From an uncultured Porphyromonadaceae bacterium (GTDB lineage: Bacteria > Bacteroidota > Bacteroidia > Bacteroidales > Muribaculaceae): 48,626 bases of DNA. The position numbers were made by a program, and so were the translations under genes. The stretch covers positions 1 to 48,626 of the forward strand of contig CANPGB010000024.1 in NCBI GenBank assembly GCA_947573485.1, given 5' to 3'. Under the pieces are notes generated by a model. It was not told the origin of the DNA, made no database searches, and was given only the letters and a program-made list of their open reading frames with translations. Shown piece by piece: positions 44,784 through 48,626 of the stretch (positions are counted from its first letter, which is position 1; each line of letters opens with the position of its first letter).

Positions 44784-47700
44784 TTATGGTCTAAAAAACT
44801 CGCCGCCGGAGATATCGTAGAAACGGTCGAAAAACTCCCGCAGGCGGCCGATAACATTTTTCTTTTTCTCAGCGCGGCGCGCCCCGGCGCCACCGAAGAG
44901 CCCCATGGGCGGCAGGATGTCGGCAATGGCTGTGCCGCTTTCCTTAACCTCGCCGTCGCGGAAACATTGGCTCACGAAGTCGAGGGCCTTTTCGCGGCGC
45001 AGGTTCTCAGAGGAGATTATTTCCTCAATCTGCTCCTGCTGGGCGCGGTGCACAAACTCCTTCCATTTGGCGTGGACGTCGTCGCCGGGAGTATGACCGG
45101 CGATAAAATCTTCGATAAGCTCCTTCTTGTTTCGCAGTGCGGGCGAGGCCTCTATTGCCTTGATTGCCTTTATTATAATCTCGCGGTCGTGAGGCTCGTC
45201 GCCGTCGAGCTGCCCCACGAGGAAGAGAATATAGTCGATGTTGATTTCTATGCTCTTCATGAGCTCCATTTCAAACACGAGGTCGTCGTTGATGTTTGTG
45301 AGAGTCCCTTTCTGCGGGCGATATTTATCGTGCAGTTCGTTGTAGAAACCACGGTAATCCACGAAATCATCGTCGGAGATTATCTTGTTTGCGGCAAACT
45401 CATCGAAAGTCATGAGAATATTGTGAGCGCGGAGAATGGTGCCGAAGAGCCTGATGAACTCTTTCTCGGCTTTCTCGCCCACAATTTCAGAGCCAAGGGG
45501 AAATTTAGCGAAGAGTTCGGCAATAAGCTCCTGCCAGCCGGGGACGTGGCGCCCACGCTCATCGTCGTAGCCGTAGAAATAGTCGTTGAAAGTCTTTAGC
45601 AAAATGAGGCCTGCGGCTTTCTTGTTGCCGAAGAGCTTAAGGCAATCGTTTGTGGCTTTCTCGAGGTTGCGGAAGCATACAATATTGCCATGGTCCTTAA
45701 TGGAGTTGAGTATGCGGTTGGTGCGCGAGTAGGCCTGCAGCAGGCCGTGGTAACGCAGGTTCTTGTCGACCCACAGGGTGTTGAGGGTTGTGGCATCGAA
45801 GCCTGTGAGGAACATATTGACAACTATAAGGAGGTCGACCTCGCGGTTTTTCATTCTGAGAGATAGATCCTTGTAGTAGTTCTGGAATTTCTCGGCCGAG
45901 GTATCGTAGCTTGTACCGAACATTGCGTTATAATCTTTTATGCAGGCGTCGAGGAACTCGCGTGACGATTGATCGAGCCCGTCGGTATCTTCGGGGGTTT
46001 CATCGTCGGTGTCTACATTTGGAGCGTAGCTGAATATTGTGGCTATGCGCAGACGTTTGGCCGGCGGAAGGAGTGCGTTCTGCTTCTGCAGCTCAGTGTA
46101 GTAGAGCTTTACAAAAGGAATTGAGGCAACGGCGAATATAGAGTTGAAGCCGGTGAGGCGGGTGCGCGCCTTGAGCTCGTTTACTTTGCCGCGGTCTTTG
46201 GCCGAGGCCACCTCGCTCACATTGGTAAGGCGCGAGAAAGAGTAGCTGCGGGCGTCGCGGCGGGTTTTCTGTTCGAAATGCTCCAGGATATACTTAGAAA
46301 TCAGGGCGATTCGCTCAGGAGCCATAAGAGCACGCTCGCGGTCGATGTTGTTTACTTTCTCATCGAGGATCTCCTCCTCTTCACGCATGGTGCGTATGTA
46401 GTCGACTTTGAAAGGCAGCACATTACAGTCGCGGATAGCATCGACAATGGTATAGCTGTGCAGGCGATTGCCAAAGGCGCCCTCAGTGGTGGTGAACTCC
46501 ACGTTGCGTATTGCTCCGGCGTTATCGGGGAAAATAGGAGTGCCGGTAAAGCCGAACATGTGATAGTTGCGGAACTTGCGTGTAATGGCACGGTGCATGT
46601 CGCCAAACTGCGAACGGTGGCACTCGTCGAAAATCAGTACCGTATGACTGTTATAGACGGCATGCTGCGGGTTACGTGCAATGAAGTTGGAGAGCTTCTG
46701 TATGGTGGTGATAATGATACGTGCGGCCGGGTCGTCGAGCTGCTTCTTGAGCACTGCTGTAGAGCCGTTTGAGTTGGCGGATCCGCGCTCGAAGCGGTCG
46801 TACTCCTTCATGGTCTGATAGTCGAGGTCTTTACGGTCGACCACAAAAAGCACTTTGTCGATTTCGGGCAGGCGCGATGCCAGGCGCGCCGTCTTGAACG
46901 ATGTGAGAGTCTTGCCCGAGCCCGTGGTGTGCCATATGTAGCCTCCTGCCTCGATTGTTCCGCAGGTGCGGGCGTTGGTCGAGGTTTTAATGCGTAGCAG
47001 AATCTCTTCGGTGGCAGCTATCTGATAGGGGCGCATGACCAGCAGGAGGTTCTCGGAGGTGAACACACAGTAGCGGGTGAGGATGTTGAGAAGGGTGTGT
47101 TTTGAGAAGAATGTGCAGGTGAAGTCGACGAGGTCGTAGATAGGCGTGTTGCTGCGGTTTGCCCAGTAAGAGGTAAACTCGAAGGAGTTAGAGGTCTGTT
47201 TCTTGCCTTTGGCCGGGCCGTTGTTCTGATTTGCGCGGCACACGGCGTCGCGGGTAGTATTGCTATAGTACTTTGTGAGCGTGCCGTTTGAGATAACGAA
47301 AATCTGTATAAACTCAAAGAGACCGCTTCCGGCCCAGAAAGAGTCGCGCTGATAGCGGTCGATTTGGTTGAAGGCATCCTTAATGCTCACGCCACGGCGT
47401 TTGAGCTCGACATGCACCAGCGGCAGCCCGTTGACGAGGATAGTCACGTCGTAGCGATTCTCATAAGCTCCGCCCTCGGGCACATATTGGTTGATAACCT
47501 GGAGGGAGTTGTTGTGGATATTGTTTTTGTCAATCAAGGCGATATTGACCAGCGAGCCGTCGGGGCGCTCCCAAGCCTTTACGTGGTCTTCCTGGATAGT
47601 GCGTGTTTTCTCCTCTATGCCCATGTTGGGGTTGCCTATATATTTGGCAAAGAAGTCGGCCCACTCGGCGTCGGCGAAAACAATGCCGTTGAGGCGCTCG

Positions 47701-47900
47701 AGTTGCCGCCGCAGATTTGCTATAAGCTCGCTCTCGCCGGTCAAAGGAAGGTATTCATAGGCCTGACGGGTGAGGCGGTCGATGAAATCTTTTTCAAGCT
47801 CTGCCTCGCTTTGGTATTGTGCGGCGCTGTAGTAGCCGGGCTCAAACTCGGCTACCACCGTCGACTCGGGATTTTGGCTTATAAGGTCGTATTCAGTCAT
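44784..47900 (-). CDS. hsdR: Type I restriction enzyme, restriction subunit HsdR
   Basis: A 1038-residue protein of normal length. It combines an N-terminal PD-(D/E)xK nuclease (D151 with E165-x-K167 in YDVTILVNGLPLVHVELKRR) with an SF2 translocase: Walker A TTGSGKT (325-331), motif II DECHRSQFG (425-433), motif III FGFTGTPIF, and a C-terminal helicase lobe with LIVVNMFLTGFDATTLNTLW and LLQAYSRTNR. It cuts unmodified DNA away from the target after ATP-driven translocation and requires HsdM and HsdS. The C-terminal part, after about residue 800, is the helical region that docks on the methylase. ATG 47900 is 11 bp after the hsdS stop. Confidence 0.95.
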   Translation of the reverse strand: MTEYDLISQNPESTVVAEFEPGYYSAAQYQSEAELEKDFIDRLTRQAYEYLPLTGESELIANLRRQLERLNGIVFADAEWADFFAKYIGNPNMGIEEKTRTIQEDHVKAWERPDGSLVNIALIDKNNIHNNSLQVINQYVPEGGAYENRYDVTILVNGLPLVHVELKRRGVSIKDAFNQIDRYQRDSFWAGSGLFEFIQIFVISNGTLTKYYSNTTRDAVCRANQNNGPAKGKKQTSNSFEFTSYWANRSNTPIYDLVDFTCTFFSKHTLLNILTRYCVFTSENLLLVMRPYQIAATEEILLRIKTSTNARTCGTIEAGGYIWHTTGSGKTLTSFKTARLASRLPEIDKVLFVVDRKDLDYQTMKEYDRFERGSANSNGSTAVLKKQLDDPAARIIITTIQKLSNFIARNPQHAVYNSHTVLIFDECHRSQFGDMHRAITRKFRNYHMFGFTGTPIFPDNAGAIRNVEFTTTEGAFGNRLHSYTIVDAIRDCNVLPFKVDYIRTMREEEEILDEKVNNIDRERALMAPERIALISKYILEHFEQKTRRDARSYSFSRLTNVSEVASAKDRGKVNELKARTRLTGFNSIFAVASIPFVKLYYTELQKQNALLPPAKRLRIATIFSYAPNVDTDDETPEDTDGLDQSSREFLDACIKDYNAMFGTSYDTSAEKFQNYYKDLSLRMKNREVDLLIVVNMFLTGFDATTLNTLWVDKNLRYHGLLQAYSRTNRILNSIKDHGNIVCFRNLEKATNDCLKLFGNKKAAGLILLKTFNDYFYGYDDERGRHVPGWQELIAELFAKFPLGSEIVGEKAEKEFIRLFGTILRAHNILMTFDEFAANKIISDDDFVDYRGFYNELHDKYRPQKGTLTNINDDLVFEMELMKSIEINIDYILFLVGQLDGDEPHDREIIIKAIKAIEASPALRNKKELIEDFIAGHTPGDDVHAKWKEFVHRAQQEQIEEIISSENLRREKALDFVSQCFRDGEVKESGTAIADILPPMGLFGGAGARRAEKKKNVIGRLREFFDRFYDISGGEFFRP

Positions 47901-47911
47901 AGTAGAATTGT

Positions 47912-48626
47912 TTATGCCTCCAGGGGTGTGAAGGTCAATAAGGAGTTACGGTAGTATTCGTAGCGCTCGCGTACGGCTGCAATTTCGGCAGGCAGCCCTG
48001 CGGTGAGGTCGTTGACAAGGGTGTCGAAACGGTCGAGGATGCCTACGATTTTTTCTTGCACGGGGAGTGGTGGGATTGGGAACGGCATGCTTTTGAGCTT
48101 GCCCATATCAACAGAAGCAAAACCCGACACATTGGTATTGTTCTTACAAAATGCATCAACGACAAACATATAGTAGTAGATAAACTTCGTTAGAAGTTTA
48201 TCTCTCAGCGATTTACTAACTTTTAAGTTAGTAAATCGCTGATTCGCAAGCGAATCAGCAATTAGGAGCGCATGCTCCCCGATTGTTGCTGTGGTTGCCA
48301 AAATAAACGTATTTGCCTCAAACAAACCTTTGCCTTTTATTGCTGCCGGTGTTATGTGCTGAATGGAATCGGAAAGGATTCTTCCGTTTTCTCTAATATC
48401 TTCCATTCTGAACCATGGAATTGTACCACCCTCCCAAAAAGCAGGATTATTCTTTGAGGGGGTATAACCATTACGCATTTCAAAGACTTCTTCCATTGAC
48501 TTCCATAAAACCTCGTAACTACGCCCCCCCCAGGTAGTTACACCTTCGGAGTCAAAGGACAGCAGCGCGTTGCGGTAGTACTCGTATTGTTGTTTACGCG
48601 CTTGCAGCTCCGCTTGCAGCTCCGCT
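47912..48626 (-). CDS. hsdS: Type I restriction specificity subunit HsdS, 3' part (5' end beyond window)
   Basis: The frame is open on the minus strand from the window end to a TAA at 47914-47912, giving about 237 residues without the start. The apparent ATG at 48496 is internal, because the same frame continues upstream with ELQARKQQYEYYRNALLSFD. This is the conserved inter-domain coiled coil that follows the first target-recognition domain. It is followed by the second recognition domain (EEVFEMRNGYTPSKNN, WFRMEDIRE, NQRFTNLKVSKSL, CKNNTNVSGFASVDM, FPIPPLPVQEKIV) and a second coiled coil ending RYEYYRNSLLTF, a repeat of the first. HsdS decides the DNA sequence recognised. GC content falls over the recognition domain. 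hsdM is expected beyond the right edge. Confidence 0.9.
   Translation of the reverse strand, partial: AELQAELQARKQQYEYYRNALLSFDSEGVTTWGGRSYEVLWKSMEEVFEMRNGYTPSKNNPAFWEGGTIPWFRMEDIRENGRILSDSIQHITPAAIKGKGLFEANTFILATTATIGEHALLIADSLANQRFTNLKVSKSLRDKLLTKFIYYYMFVVDAFCKNNTNVSGFASVDMGKLKSMPFPIPPLPVQEKIVGILDRFDTLVNDLTAGLPAEIAAVRERYEYYRNSLLTFTPLEA
48178..48259. repeat. Three consecutive perfect palindromes inside hsdS
   Basis: Palindrome A: 11-bp arms 48178-48188 and 48193-48203. B: 18-bp arms 48205-48222 and 48225-48242. C: 10-bp arms 48238-48247 and 48250-48259, sharing five bases with B. All three are perfect and each has a 2-4 nt centre. Confidence 0.9.

Noticed and set aside
44054-45599. Plus-strand open frames antisense to the YitT-like and hsdR genes
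   Set aside because: Low-complexity mirror translations of well-supported minus-strand genes.
48178-48259. CRISPR array in the palindrome cluster
   Set aside because: The palindromes differ from each other, are not direct repeats and have no spacers.

Overview
The window is a contiguous piece of chromosome from a Bacteroidota organism of the order Bacteroidales, most likely a Muribaculaceae-like gut commensal. The evidence is a SusC/SusD pair, a type B type-9-secretion sorting domain (CHU_C), a parA-parB-DUF5683-transglycosylase cluster, a sufBCDS operon, many promoters of the Bacteroidota type (TTG, 19-20 bp, TAnnTTTG), and GC-rich coding DNA with AT-rich intergenic DNA. The family-level placement is inference; order Bacteroidales is well supported.

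Layout. 1-8.3 kb: the tail of an acyl-CoA dehydrogenase, a small exported protein, a CotH-kinase protein, a CHU_C protein, a lytic transglycosylase and uvrA. 8.4-11.4 kb: an exported GH13 pullulanase and an AqpZ-type water channel. 11.5-20.5 kb: a fructan-type polysaccharide utilisation locus (PUL) of susC, susD, a DUF4960-like surface lipoprotein, a GH32 lipoprotein and an exported protein with two related domains. Its susC carries an in-frame TGA at codon 417. 20.5-28.5 kb: parA, parB, DUF5683, a LysM transglycosylase, an OPT transporter, a MATE transporter and a convergent hypothetical gene. 28.6-34.9 kb: an RsmI-like methyltransferase, a WalJ-like metallo-hydrolase, mutL, a membrane-bound DUF6377 regulator, a 500-bp AT-rich gap that may encode a small RNA, and a Crp/Fnr regulator. 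35-44.8 kb: an orphan histidine kinase, a DUF2582 winged-helix protein, cvpA-sufBCDS, a proline-rich lipoprotein, rsgA and a YitT/YczE-like membrane protein. 44.8 kb to the end: hsdR and an incomplete hsdS of a type I restriction system on the minus strand; hsdM is not in view and probably lies beyond the right edge.

Most of this is ordinary housekeeping and accessory sequence. The structures standing out are: (i) a dispersed three-hairpin repeat found three times just 3' of genes, whose third copy has its middle hairpin opened by nested inverted repeats; (ii) three consecutive perfect palindromes inside the target-recognition part of hsdS; (iii) the nonsense codon in an otherwise intact susC; (iv) the promoter-to-terminator unit without a gene upstream of crp; (v) two genes whose promoter sits so close to the start codon that the mRNA should be leaderless or nearly so; (vi) operator-like palindromes and DnaA-box-like 9-mers at the parA and DUF2582 promoters.

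No tRNA, rRNA, CRISPR array, transposase or phage gene was seen. All calls come from reading the sequence; no database search was run.
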